In this document: positions 49,995 through 58,781 of the stretch, in pieces | How the letters are laid out: each line of letters starts with the position of its first letter | Position numbering within the stretch: position 1 is the stretch's first letter | Source of the DNA: CAVPTL01 sp963729195 | Lineage (GTDB): Bacteria > Actinomycetota > Thermoleophilia > Gaiellales > JAICJC01 | Direction of reading: 5' to 3' | Length of the DNA stretch: 64,000 bases | NCBI GenBank assembly: GCA_963729195.1 | Contig: CAVSNF010000019.1 | Span: 1 to 64,000, forward strand | Notes under the pieces: model-generated | What the model saw: only the letters and a program-made list of their open reading frames with translations | The model's database searches: none | What the model was told of the DNA's origin: nothing | Position numbers and translations under genes: made by a program

Positions 49995-50956
49995 TGGCCC
50001 GCCGACCGGTGGTGGTGCGGGAGTTGGTGGAGCGGGTGCTGGCGGGCGAGCCGCGCGCGGTTGCCCGGGCGATCAGCGTGGTCGAGGATGGCCGACCCGA
50101 GGCGAGGGAGCTGGTCGCCGAGCTGTATCCCCATACCGGCAGCGCCTCCGTGGCCGGGTTCACCGGCCCGCCCGGGGTGGGCAAGTCGAGTCTGATCTCG
50201 GCGCTGGTGACGCTCTACCGGGGACGCGACCAGTCGGTCGGAGTGGTGTCGGTCGACCCGTCCAGCCCGTTCTCGCAGGGCGCGCTCCTGGGCGATCGGA
50301 TCCGGCTCACCGAGCACTTCCTCGACCCCGGCGTGTACATCCGCTCGATGTCCACCCGCGGTCATCTCGGCGGGGTGGCCGAGGCCACGCTGCGGGCGCT
50401 CGCGGTGCTGGACGCGGCCGGCACCGACGTGCTTTTGCTCGAGACCGTGGGCGTCGGCCAGAGCGAGGTCGAGGTCGCGTCGGTGGCCGACACCGTGGTG
50501 CTGGTGCTGATGCCCGGCGCGGGCGACTCGATTCAGGCGCTGAAGGCGGGCGTGATGGAGATCCCCGACGTGATCGTGATCAACAAGAGCGATCATCCGG
50601 CCGCCAAATCGATGCGCACCGACATCCGCTCGATCCTGTCGCTGGTGCCCGGCCGCAAGGTGCCGATCATCGACACCGAGGCGATTCGCGGCGAGGGCGT
50701 CGCGGAGCTGGCCGACGCGATCGCCGAGCATCGCGAGCTGCTCTCGGCCGACGGCCTGGAGCAGCGGCGCAGGCGCAATATCGAGCAGGAGGTGATCGGC
50801 GCGGCCACGGCCGATGCCCGCCGGCGGCTGGCCGCCGCGCTGGAGACCGACTCCGAGCTGCAGGCATTGCTGGATCAGGTGTACGAGCGGTCGCTGGATC
50901 CGATCTCCGCGGCCCACCTGATGGCCGAGCGGGTGCTCGGCCGGCCGGCCGACTAG
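49994..50956 (+). CDS. meaB: MeaB/ArgK-type GTPase chaperone
   Basis: 320 residues. Walker A GFTGPPGVGKSSLISAL, DPSSPFSQGALLGDRIRL, LLLETVGVGQSEVEVA, NKSD: the G3E GTPase that loads and protects adenosylcobalamin-dependent methylmalonyl-CoA mutase. No mutase gene is in this window. One-base overlap with hisC. Convergent with ppa, sharing 4 nt at the stops. Confidence 0.92.
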   Translation: MARRPVVVRELVERVLAGEPRAVARAISVVEDGRPEARELVAELYPHTGSASVAGFTGPPGVGKSSLISALVTLYRGRDQSVGVVSVDPSSPFSQGALLGDRIRLTEHFLDPGVYIRSMSTRGHLGGVAEATLRALAVLDAAGTDVLLLETVGVGQSEVEVASVADTVVLVLMPGAGDSIQALKAGVMEIPDVIVINKSDHPAAKSMRTDIRSILSLVPGRKVPIIDTEAIRGEGVAELADAIAEHRELLSADGLEQRRRRNIEQEVIGAATADARRRLAAALETDSELQALLDQVYERSLDPISAAHLMAERVLGRPAD

Positions 50957-51453
50957 GCTGGTGCTTGAGCGGCCAGGAACGCCGCTCGGCCCTCGGCGAT
51001 CACCTGGTCGGCGTACGCGCGGCCGTGCCAGCCGTCCACCACGGTGGCGGCGCCGTGCTCGAGATCCTTGTACACGTCGAAGAAGTGGCCGATCTCATCC
51101 AGCAGTGAGTCGCGGATGTCGGTGATGTCGTGCATGTGGCTCCACTTGGGATCCTTGTACGGCACGCACAGCACCTTGTCGTCGGAGCCCTTCTCGTCGG
51201 TCATCTGGAAGACGCCGATCGGCTCGACCGGGATCACGCACCCCGGGAAGGTGGGCTCGGCCACCAGCACCACCGCGTCCACGGCATCGCCGTCTGCTCC
51301 CAGCGTGTCCATCAAGAAGCCGTAGTCGGCCGGGTAGACGACGCTCGTCCACAGCGTGCGATCGAGCACGACGTGTCCGATCTCGGGGTCGAACTCGTAT
51401 TTGTTGCGACTCCCCTTGGGAATCTCGACGTAGGCCAACAGCTGCTCTGGCAT
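50953..51453 (-). CDS. ppa: Inorganic pyrophosphatase (family I)
   Basis: 166 residues. VEIPKGSRNKYEFDPEIGHV, YPADYGFLMDTLG, catalytic acidic cluster GADGDAVDAVVL, KDPKWSHMHDITDI. Soluble Mg-dependent hydrolysis of pyrophosphate. Start ATG 51453. Divergent from ilvA with 43 nt between starts. Confidence 0.95.
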   Translation of the reverse strand: MPEQLLAYVEIPKGSRNKYEFDPEIGHVVLDRTLWTSVVYPADYGFLMDTLGADGDAVDAVVLVAEPTFPGCVIPVEPIGVFQMTDEKGSDDKVLCVPYKDPKWSHMHDITDIRDSLLDEIGHFFDVYKDLEHGAATVVDGWHGRAYADQVIAEGRAAFLAAQAPA

Positions 51454-51496
51454 CGCCCAACGTTAGTCCAAGCGGGTAGGGTTCGCGGTCACTTCG

Positions 51497-52701
51497 ATGG
51501 TGGATCTCGAACATATCCAGGCGGCGGCTGCGGGCCTTCGCGACGTGGTGCACAGGACTCCGCTGCTGCGATCGGAGACGTTCTCGCGACTGGCCGGGTG
51601 CGAAGTGCTGCTGAAACACGAGAACCAGCAGAAGACCGGTGCGTTCAAGGTGCGCGGCGCGTACACGAAGATCCAGTCGCTGAGCGACTCGGAGCGGGCC
51701 GCAGGGGTGGTGGCGCCGTCTGCCGGAAACCACGCCCAGGCGGTGGCGTGGGCGGCCCACCGCGCCGGTGTGCCGGCCTCGGTGTTCATGCCCGAGGCGG
51801 CCTCGCTGGCCAAGGTGGGGGCGACCGAGGGCTACGGCGCGACCGTGCACCTGGTCGGCCTGGATGTGGACGAGTCGGTGGAGGCGGCCCGCCAGGAGGC
51901 GCTCGAGCACCGGCATGACGCTGATCCACCCGTTCGACGACGAGGTCGTGATCGCGGGTCAGGGAACCATCGGTCTGGAGATCCTGGAGGACGCGCCCGA
52001 CGTCGACGCGGTGGTGGTGCCCCTGGGCGGCGGCGGGCTGCTGTCGGGGATCGCCTGCGCGATCAAGGCTCAGCGGCCGGAGATCCGGGTGATCGGAGTG
52101 GAGGCGGCCGGCTGCGCGCCGTATGTCAGCTCGATCGAGCACGGTGCGATCACTCCGGTGCCACAGACCCAGACGATCGCCGACGGGATCGCGGTGAAAC
52201 GTCCCGGCGAGATCACCTTCGGCCTGATCCGCGAGCTCGTGGACGACGTCGTGACGGTCACCGACGCCGAGATCGCCCGCGTGATCGTGCATCTGCTGGA
52301 GCGCGAGAAGACGGTCGTGGAAGGCGCCGGCGCGGTCGCGCTGGCGGCGCTGGTCAACGGCAAGGTCTCGGCCAAGCGGGCGGTGGCGGTGCTCTCGGGC
52401 GGGAACATCGACACGCCGCTGCTGATGCAGGTGATCCGTTTCGGCCTGACCGTCGGCGGGGCGCTACCTGGTGATCCGCACTCGGCTGACCGATCGCCCG
52501 GGCGAGCTGATGCATCTGCTCCAGGTGGTCGCCCAAAACCACGTCAACATCCTGCTGATCTCCCACCACCGCGAGAGTGTCGACGTGGCCGTGGCCGAGA
52601 CCGGCATCGAGCTGACGCTCGAAACTCGCGACGAAGCCCACGCCGCCTCAATCGTCGAGCTCGTCCGCGACGCCGGCTACCCCGTAACCCGAATGCACTA
52701 G
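51497..52701 (+). CDS. ilvA: Threonine dehydratase with C-terminal ACT domain, two frameshifts
   Basis: About 400 residues. PLP Lys in KTGAFKVRGAYTKI, SAGNHAQAVAWAA, GGGGLLSGIACAIKA, then an ACT domain (RTRLTDRPGELMHLLQVVAQ). Extra C near 51914 and extra G in GGGG near 52460 break the frame; repair gives EHGMTLIHPFDDE and GGRYLVIRTRL. The single short ACT domain and length match the TdcB-type or short IlvA of actinobacteria, probably allosterically controlled. The stop TAG sits directly before palindrome copy 3. Confidence 0.9.
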
Positions 52702-52732
52702 GTGAATAACGGTGCCAGGCACCGTCATTCAC
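52702..52732. repeat. Palindromic repeat, copy 3
   Basis: GTGAATAACGGTGCC, central A, right arm with one mismatch (CGTCATTCAC). It begins on the base after the ilvA stop. On the other strand its GTGAATGA supplies the TGA stop of the reading frame at 52729-53317. Confidence 0.92.
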
Positions 52733-53317
52733 CGAGGCTGCCGTTGGGCATCGCCGTTGGTGAATAATGGTGCCAGGCACCTTACGTGGCCGATGTCGCG
52801 GACTTTGGTGGCCAGGGCGCGGCGGAAGGCGGGGCGGGCGGTGCTCTCGGCCACCCCGATCGCCAGGCCGATCAGCGCGGTGTCGAAGCGGTCGAGGGCG
52901 TATCCCACGATCACCACCATCGCCGCGGCCAGCGCGAGCACCAGCCGGCTGGTGGTGGTCAGCGGCTGCGGCTCGATCTTCTCCACCTGGGACATCACCT
53001 CGCCGAAGGTCGCATCGCGATCCAGGCCCAGCAGTCGCCGCACGCCATCGCGATTGGCACGGCGCAGCTGCCGCATCCGGATCAGGAAGAACCCGCCGTA
53101 GGCGACCGCGATGATGGCGACGCCGGCCAGCAGCCGGTGATGCAGGTAGTAGCCGAACACGGCCAGACCCGGGCGCGGCGCAGCCCAGCAGCAGCGCGCT
53201 GTCCTCGACTGTCCGCCGAGCGCTCCCGGGCGGCACCATCCGGTTCACGATCGTGCCCATCAGGATCGCGATTGCCAGCGCCACCCCGCCGGCGATCGCC
53301 CAGTCGACGTGGCTCAC
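52729..53317 (-). CDS. Small membrane protein, one frameshift
   Basis: About 195 residues. Helices VDWAIAGGVALAIAILMGTI, LLAGVAIIAVAYGGFFLIRM and LVLALAAAMVVIVGYALDRF. One extra T near 53168 breaks the frame (repaired: CAAPGLAVFGYYLH). GTG 53317 overlaps the acyl-CoA dehydrogenase stop (GTGA). The last 20 codons read through the decayed palindrome copy 4 and stop within copy 3, so the native protein probably once ended near 52785. No family recognised. Confidence 0.68.
52760..52784. repeat. Palindromic repeat, copy 4 (decayed)
   Basis: GTGAATAATGGTGCC, A, GGCACC then CTTACG instead of GTTATTCAC: one arm has lost its outer half, and the other has T for C. It lies 27 nt from copy 3 and is read through as coding sequence by the minus-strand membrane-protein frame. 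Confidence 0.8.
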
Positions 53318-54450
53318 AGGCCCAGCCCGCGAGCGATCACGAGCCGCTGCACCTCGTTGGTGCCCTCGCCGATCTCCAAGCACCTTCTGGTCGCGGTAAA
53401 ACCGGCTGACCGCGTACTCGTCCATGAACCCGTACCCGCCGTGGATCTGCACCGCCTCATTGCACACGCGGCGCGAGAGCTCGCCGGTGTAGAGCTTGGC
53501 CATCGCCGCGGTCTGGGCGAACGGCCGGCCCTGGTCCTTGAGCCAGGCCGCCTTGTACACCAGGTTGCGGGCGGCCTCGATCTCGGTGGCCATGTCGGCC
53601 AGCTTGAACCTGATCGCCTGGAAGCTCGCGATCGGCTTTCCGAACTGCTCCCGCGTGCGCGCATACGCGGTCGCCAGCTCGAACGCGCCCTGGGCGCAGC
53701 CCAAGCCCAGCGCAGCCACCGAGATGCGGCCGCCGTCCAGGATCTCGAGGAACTGGTGGAACCCCTGCCCGCGCGGCCCCAGCAGGTTCCCCTCGGGCAC
53801 GCGACAGCCGGCGAAGCTGAGCTCGCGGGTGTCCGACGAGCGCCAGCCCATCTTGTGCAGCGGTGCGGACTGGCTGTACCCCTCGGTGCCGTTCTCGACC
53901 ACATGTTCGAGATCTCGTCGGCGCCGGTGCGAGCGGTGATCGTGACCAGCCCCGAGATCTCGACGCCCGCGTTGGTGATGAACATCTTGGCGCCGTCGAT
54001 CACCCACTCGCCCTGTTCCAGCCGGGCGGTGGTGCGGGTGGCGCCGGCGTCGGAGCCGGCCCCGGACTCGGTCAGCCCAAACGCGGCGAGCCGCTCTCCC
54101 GAGGCCAGCGGCGGCAGCCACCGCTGCCGCTGCTGGTCGCTGCCGAAGCGCAGGATCGGAGTGGTACCCAGTGAGGTGTGGGCGGCGACGGTGATCGCAA
54201 ACGACTGGTCGATCCGAGCCAGCTCCTCGATCGCGATCGCGTAGGACAGCGTGTCGGCTCCGGCGCCGCCCCACTCGGCGGGGATCGGGATGCCCATCAG
54301 GCCGAGCTCGGCGGCGGCGGCCACCAGCTCCAGCGGAAACCGCCCGGTGCGGTCGAGCTCTTCGGCCACCGGTGCGATCGCTCCCTCTGCGAACTCGCGA
54401 ACCGTCCCCTGGAAGAGACGGTGCTCGTCGGAGAGGTCGTAGCTCAGCAC
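53314..54450 (-). CDS. Acyl-CoA dehydrogenase, two frameshifts
   Basis: About 378 residues. LSDEHRLFQGTVREFAEGAI, AFGLTESGAGSDAGATRTTA, WVIDGAKMFITNAGVEI, REQFGKPIASFQAIRFKLAD, IHGGYGFMDEYAVSRFYRD and IGEGTNEVQRLVIARGL. An extra base near 53905 and an extra T near 53382 break the frame. The sequence style is that of branched-chain or short-chain enzymes; with the leucine cluster 4 kb away, isovaleryl-CoA dehydrogenase is a reasonable but unproven call. GTG start 54450 overlaps the pepA stop. Confidence 0.86.
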   Translation of the reverse strand: MLSYDLSDEHRLFQGTVREFAEGAIAPVAEELDRTGRFPLELVAAAAELGLMGIPIPAEWGGAGADTLSYAIAIEELARIDQSFAITVAAHTSLGTTPILRFGSDQQRQRWLPPLASGERLAAFGLTESGAGSDAGATRTTARLEQGEWVIDGAKMFITNAGVEISGLVTITARTGADEISNMWSRTAPRGTASPHRCTRWAGARRTPASSASPAVACPRGTCWGRAGRGSTSSSRSWTAAASRWLRWAWAAPRARSSWRPRMRARGSSSESRSRASRRSGSSWPTWPPRSRPPATWCTRRPGSRTRAGRSPRPRRWPSSTPASSRAACAMRRCRSTAGTGSWTSTRSAGFTATRRCLEIGEGTNEVQRLVIARGLGL

Positions 54451-55936
54451 AGCGACTCGGCCAGCTCCACCAGCAGTCGCACGCCGAAGCCGGTGCCGCC
54501 TCGAGCGAACTCATCGCCACGCGGGCGGGCCAGATCGGCGGTGCCGGCGATGTCGAGGTGCGCCCACGGGCCTTCGCCGGCGAACTCCTGCAGGAAGCCG
54601 GCCGGCGTACGACGGGCCGGCCATGCCGAGGCTCGACGAGTTGTTCATGTCGGCGATGTCCGAACGGATGAAGCGTGCGAACGTCTCGTGCAGAGGAAGC
54701 TGCCACAGATGGTCACCGGAGCGCTCGCCGGCTGCCACCAGCTGGTCGATCCACGCCTGGTCGCGGCCGATCACGCCGGCGTGCAGGTCGCCGAGGGCCA
54801 CCACCACCGCACCGGTGAGAGTCGCCAGGTCGACCAGGTGGGTGGCACCGAGCGTGCGCGCGTGGTGCAGGCAGTCGGCCAGCACCAGCCGGCCCTCGGC
54901 GTCGGTGTTGGAGATCTCGATCGTCTTGCCGTTCTTGGCGGTGACCACGTCGCCCACCTTGACCGAGTTGGAGTCGACCATGTTCTCGGTGGCTCCCGCG
55001 ACAGTGATCACGTTGATCGGAAGCCCCAGCTCGGCGATCGCCGCGGTGGCTTCGAGCACCGCGGCGGCGCCGGACATGTCGTACTTCATGCCCACCATGC
55101 TGCGGGCGGGCTTCATCGACAGCCCGCCGGAGTCGAACGTGACGCCCTTGCCGACCAGGCCCAGCACGACGTCCCGGCGGCGTGGCGCGAGCCGGTCGGT
55201 AGCGCATCGTGATCAGCCGGGCGGGAGCGCCGTTGGCCTGCGCGACCGCGGCGAACGCGCCCATCCCGTTGGCTTCGATCCAGCGCTGGTCGCGCACCTG
55301 GGTGGTGACGGCCCGGTGCTCGCGGGCGATCGACCGGGCGCGGTCGGCCAGCTCGGGCGGCCCCATGTCCCGGGCCGGAGTGTTCTGCAGGTCGCGGGCG
55401 CGGCTGACCGCGTCGGTGACCGCCGTGGCGCGCTTCACGGCCGGCCCGGTCGCCGCCCACGATCGCGAGCGACTGCAGCGGTTTGGCCCGATCCTTGGCT
55501 CCCTGGGTGCGGTACCGATCGAAGCGATAGGCCGCGGCAGACACGCCCTCGACCACGTACCGGCTGGCCTCGGTCAGCGCCGAACGGGAACGTGTCGGCG
55601 GCGAACGCGAGTCTGCGTGCCCGGGCCGCGAGCGCCGACCGCGCCACCGCGCCGGCCGCCTGTCGGGCCTGGTCGGCGCCGACGGCGTCCGCCGGGCCGA
55701 GGCCGACCACCGCCACCCGCAGCGCCCGCACGCCCGCAGCCCTCGGTGTGCAGCACCGTCACCTGGCCCAGGCCTCCCCGGATCTCACCGGCGGCGACCA
55801 GCGCGGCGATGCGACCGCCGAGGGCGCGATCCAGCGCCTCGACGGCGCCCGAGACCTGCACCGGCTTGGTCACGGCGACGGCCAGCATGTCGCCGGGAGT
55901 GGACTCGAGCGGGGTTCGGGTGGCTGAAATTCGCAT
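54444..55936 (-). CDS. pepA: Leucyl aminopeptidase (M17), about five frameshifts
   Basis: About 490 residues in at least six frame segments (breaks near 55738, 55578, 55440, 55195, 54605). M17 signature is intact: GLVGKGVTFDSGGLSMKP, MKYDMSGAAAVLE, SNTDAEGRLVLADCLHHAR, and C-terminal HLDIAGTADLARP, GTGFGVRLLVELAE. Binds two metals and removes N-terminal residues in the cytoplasm. Start ATG 55936 (MRISATRTPLES). Coupled to the following acyl-CoA dehydrogenase by overlap. Confidence 0.82.
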
Positions 55937-56016
55937 GTCGCCTCGTTGTCGGGAACAATCAGCCGTGCATCCTAATGGCACCACGGCTTGAGCCATCGAG
56001 ACAGGGAGTGAAGAGC

Positions 56017-57398
56017 ATGGTCGATTCCAAGATTCTGTTGCCGGAGAGTGAGATTCCCCGGAGCTGGTACAACGTGCTGGCCGACGCACCCACGGCTCCT
56101 CAGCCGGTGCTGCATCCGGGCACCGGACAGCCGATCGGCCCCGAGGATCTCGCTCCGCTGTTTCCGATGGATCTGATCCTGCAGGAGGTGTCGACCGATC
56201 GCGAGATCCCGATCCCCGAGGAGGTCATCGATGTGCTGCGGCTGTGGCGGCCCGACGCCGCTGCATCGCGCGCATCGCCTGGAGCGCGCCATCGGCACCC
56301 GCTCGCGCATCTACTACAAGAACGAGAGCGTGTCGCCGGCCGGTTCGCACAAGCCGAACACCGCAGTCGCCCAGGCGTACTACAACGCCAAGGCCGGGCG
56401 CACCCGGATCGCCACCGAGACCGGCGCCGGCCAGTGGGGCAGCTCGATGGCGCTGGCCTCGCAGCTGTTCGGGCTGGAGTGCAAGGTGTACATGGTGCGC
56501 GTCTCCTACGACCAGAAGCCGTACCGGCGGATGATGATGGAGGCCTGGGGAGCGAGCGTCGTTCCCAGCCCGTCGCCGGACACCAACGCCGGGCGCCAGA
56601 TGCTCGAGGCAAATCCCGACTCTCCCGGCAGCCTCGGGATCGCCATCTCCGAGGCGGTCGAGGATGCCGCCACCCGCGAGGACACGAGCTACTCACTCGG
56701 CTCGGTGCTTGAACCACGTGCTGCTGCATCAGACGGTGATCGGCCAGGAGGCTCACAAGCAGCTCGCGCTGGCCGGCGAGAGCGGTGTCGACGTGGTGGT
56801 CGGCTGCGTCGGAGGCGGATCGAACTTCGGCGGCCTGGCGCTGCCGTTCATCGGCGACAAGATCGCCGGGGCCGAGATCGAGGTGATCGCCTGCGAGCCG
56901 TCGGCATGTCCCACGCTGACCCGGGGGCCGTACAGCTACGACTTCGGCGACACCGCCCAGCTGACTCCGCTGGTGGCGATGCATACGCTCGGTCACGACT
57001 TCGTGCCGCCGGGCATCCACGCCGGCGGCCTGCGCTACCACGGGGTGGCGCCGATCATCTCGCAGCTGATGCTGGACGGACTGTTGCGGGCCGAGGCCTA
57101 CGGCCAGCTGGACGTGTTCGAGGCGGCACTCACGTTCGCCCGCTCGGAGGCGATCATCCCGGCGCCCGAGTCGGCGCATGCGATCAAGGGGGCGATCGAC
57201 GCCGCCAAACGCGCCGACGAGGCCGGAGTGGAGCAGGTGATCCTGTTCAACCTGTCCGGCCACGGCCACTTCGACATGTCGGCCTACGACGCCTATCTGC
57301 ACGGCAGGCTGGAGGATTTCGAGCTGCCAGAGGACGAGATCGAGCGGGCGCTGGCTGCCATCTCGGGGCTGCCGAAGCCGGCGGGGTCGCCGGTGTGA
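56017..57398 (+). CDS. trpB: Tryptophan synthase beta chain, TrpB2 type, two frameshifts
   Basis: About 459 residues. IPRSWYNVLADAP start, PLP Lys in SPAGSHKPNTAVAQ, TETGAGQWGSSMA, GCVGGGSNFGGLALPF, HAGGLRYHGVAPIIS, NLSGHGHFDMSAYDAYL. Length and motifs fit TrpB2, which acts without a TrpA partner in many lineages, using indole or other nucleophiles. An extra C near 56255 and an extra T near 56711 break the frame. ATG 56017 has GGGAG upstream. No other trp genes adjoin. Confidence 0.9.
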
Positions 57399-57446
57399 CC
57401 GGCTACCCTGCGCCCAATTCCACCCACCACGAAAGGTCTTCAATCG

Positions 57447-57917
57447 ATGTCGCAGCCCACCGCTGAGATCCACACCCGCTTCGGTCAGATCGACGTGGAG
57501 CTGTTCTCCGACGAGGCTCCCGAGACGGTCGCAAACTTCGTCAAGCTGGCCAAGGACGGCTACTACGACGGGCTCACCTTCCATCGGGTGATCCCCGGGT
57601 TCATGGTGCAGGCCGGCTGCCCGCGGGGCGACGGCACCGGCGGTCCCGGCTACACCTTCGGCGACGAGTTCAACGACCACAAGATCGTCAAGGGCTCGCT
57701 GGCGATGGCCAATGCCGGGCCGGGCACGAACGGCAGCCAGTTCTTCATCGTCACCGCCGACTCCACCCCGTGGCTGGACGGCAAGCACACCAACTTCGGT
57801 CAGGTCACGTCGGGCATGGACACGGTCTTTGCGATCGTGAACGTCGACCGCGACGGCCGGGACAAGCCCACCGAGCCGGTGTTGATGGACAAGATCGTGA
57901 TCAACGACGGCGAGTAG
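57447..57917 (+). CDS. Peptidyl-prolyl cis-trans isomerase (cyclophilin)
   Basis: 156 residues, complete cyclophilin: FTHRVIPGFMVQ-type core (GLTFHRVIPGFMVQAG), SLAMANAGPGTNGSQFFI, WLDGKHTNFGQVTSGMD. Cytoplasmic (no signal peptide); assists folding by prolyl isomerisation. Good AAAGG-type ribosome binding site before ATG 57447. Its last 17 nt overlap the 3' end of the convergent HMG-CoA lyase. Confidence 0.95.
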   Translation: MSQPTAEIHTRFGQIDVELFSDEAPETVANFVKLAKDGYYDGLTFHRVIPGFMVQAGCPRGDGTGGPGYTFGDEFNDHKIVKGSLAMANAGPGTNGSQFFIVTADSTPWLDGKHTNFGQVTSGMDTVFAIVNVDRDGRDKPTEPVLMDKIVINDGE

Positions 57918-58738
57918 CCGTAAGCGCCGCGCCGGCTGCGCGCACCGCGTCGAGATCGACGCCGGTGCGCAGCCCGCGGCCGTGCAACAGTTCGACCAGT
58001 GCTTCTGTTGCCAGGTTCCCGGGAGCGCCCGGGGCGAACGGGCATCCGCCCAGGCCTGCCACTGACGAATCGAAGACGCGCACGCCGTGATCGAGGCCGA
58101 CGGCGACGTTGGCCAGCGCCCGTCCTGCGGTGTCGTGCAGGTGCAGCGCGATCTGATCGGTTCCGATCCGGGCCAGCACCACGTCCAGCATCGCCGCCAC
58201 CGTCTCTGGGGTGCCGACCCCGATGGTGTCCCCGATCGAGATCTCGGAGCAGCCCATGCCGGCCAGCGCTTCGGTGACATCGGCCACCACTGCCGGTTCG
58301 ACCGGGCCCTGATACGGGCAGCCCAGCGCGGTGGAGACGTACCCGCGCACCCACATGCCTAGCCGCGACTGCCTCTGCCACGACGGCGCGGTAGATCTCC
58401 AGCGATCGCTCGATGGTGACCCCGATGTTGGCCTGGGCGAAGGCGTCGGATGCGGCGGTGAAGACGGCGATCTCAGTGACGCCGGCGGCTCGGGCGCGCT
58501 CCATGCCGCGAGCGTTCGGCACCAGCACCGGGTAGCGCACGTCCGACCGGCGGGTGATGCCGGCAAACACCTGCTCCGCGTCGGCGAGCTGGGGCACCAG
58601 CGTCGGCGACACGAACGATGTCACCTCGACCACCGGCAGACCGGCTGCCGAGAGCCGATCGACCAGTGTGATCTTGTCGGCGGTGGGCACGATCACCGGC
58701 TCGTTTTGGAGTCCGTCCCTCGGCCCCACCTCCACCAC
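57901..58738 (-). CDS. Hydroxymethylglutaryl-CoA lyase, one frameshift
   Basis: About 278 residues. VVEVGPRDGLQNEPVIVPTA (active-site Arg-Asp), TSFVSPTLVPQLADAEQV, ALGCPYQGPVEP, ISIGDTIGVGTPETV, HLHDTAGRALANV, VAGLGGCPFAPGAPGN (catalytic Cys). One extra A near 58362 breaks the frame (repaired: AEAVAAGMWVRGYVS). Start GTG 58738 or 58735. Cleaves HMG-CoA to acetyl-CoA and acetoacetate, the last step of leucine breakdown. Last gene of the leucine cluster, separated from the carboxylase by palindrome copy 5. Confidence 0.9.
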
Positions 58739-58751
58739 CGTGACGTCTCGC

Positions 58752-58781
58752 TGAATAACGGTGCCAGGCACCGTTATTCAC
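58752..58781. repeat. Palindromic repeat, copy 5
   Basis: TGAATAACGGTGCC, central A, complete right arm. It lies between two genes of the same minus-strand operon and gives the upstream carboxylase its TAA stop (GGT-GAA-TAA). It is followed within 15 nt by the HMG-CoA lyase start, so here it cannot be a full terminator without silencing the lyase. Confidence 0.93.

Noticed and set aside
32274..52784. Programmed ribosomal frameshifting in the many split genes
   Set aside because: No shared slippery heptamer or downstream structure at the break sites, and the genes belong to unrelated families where frameshifting is not known.
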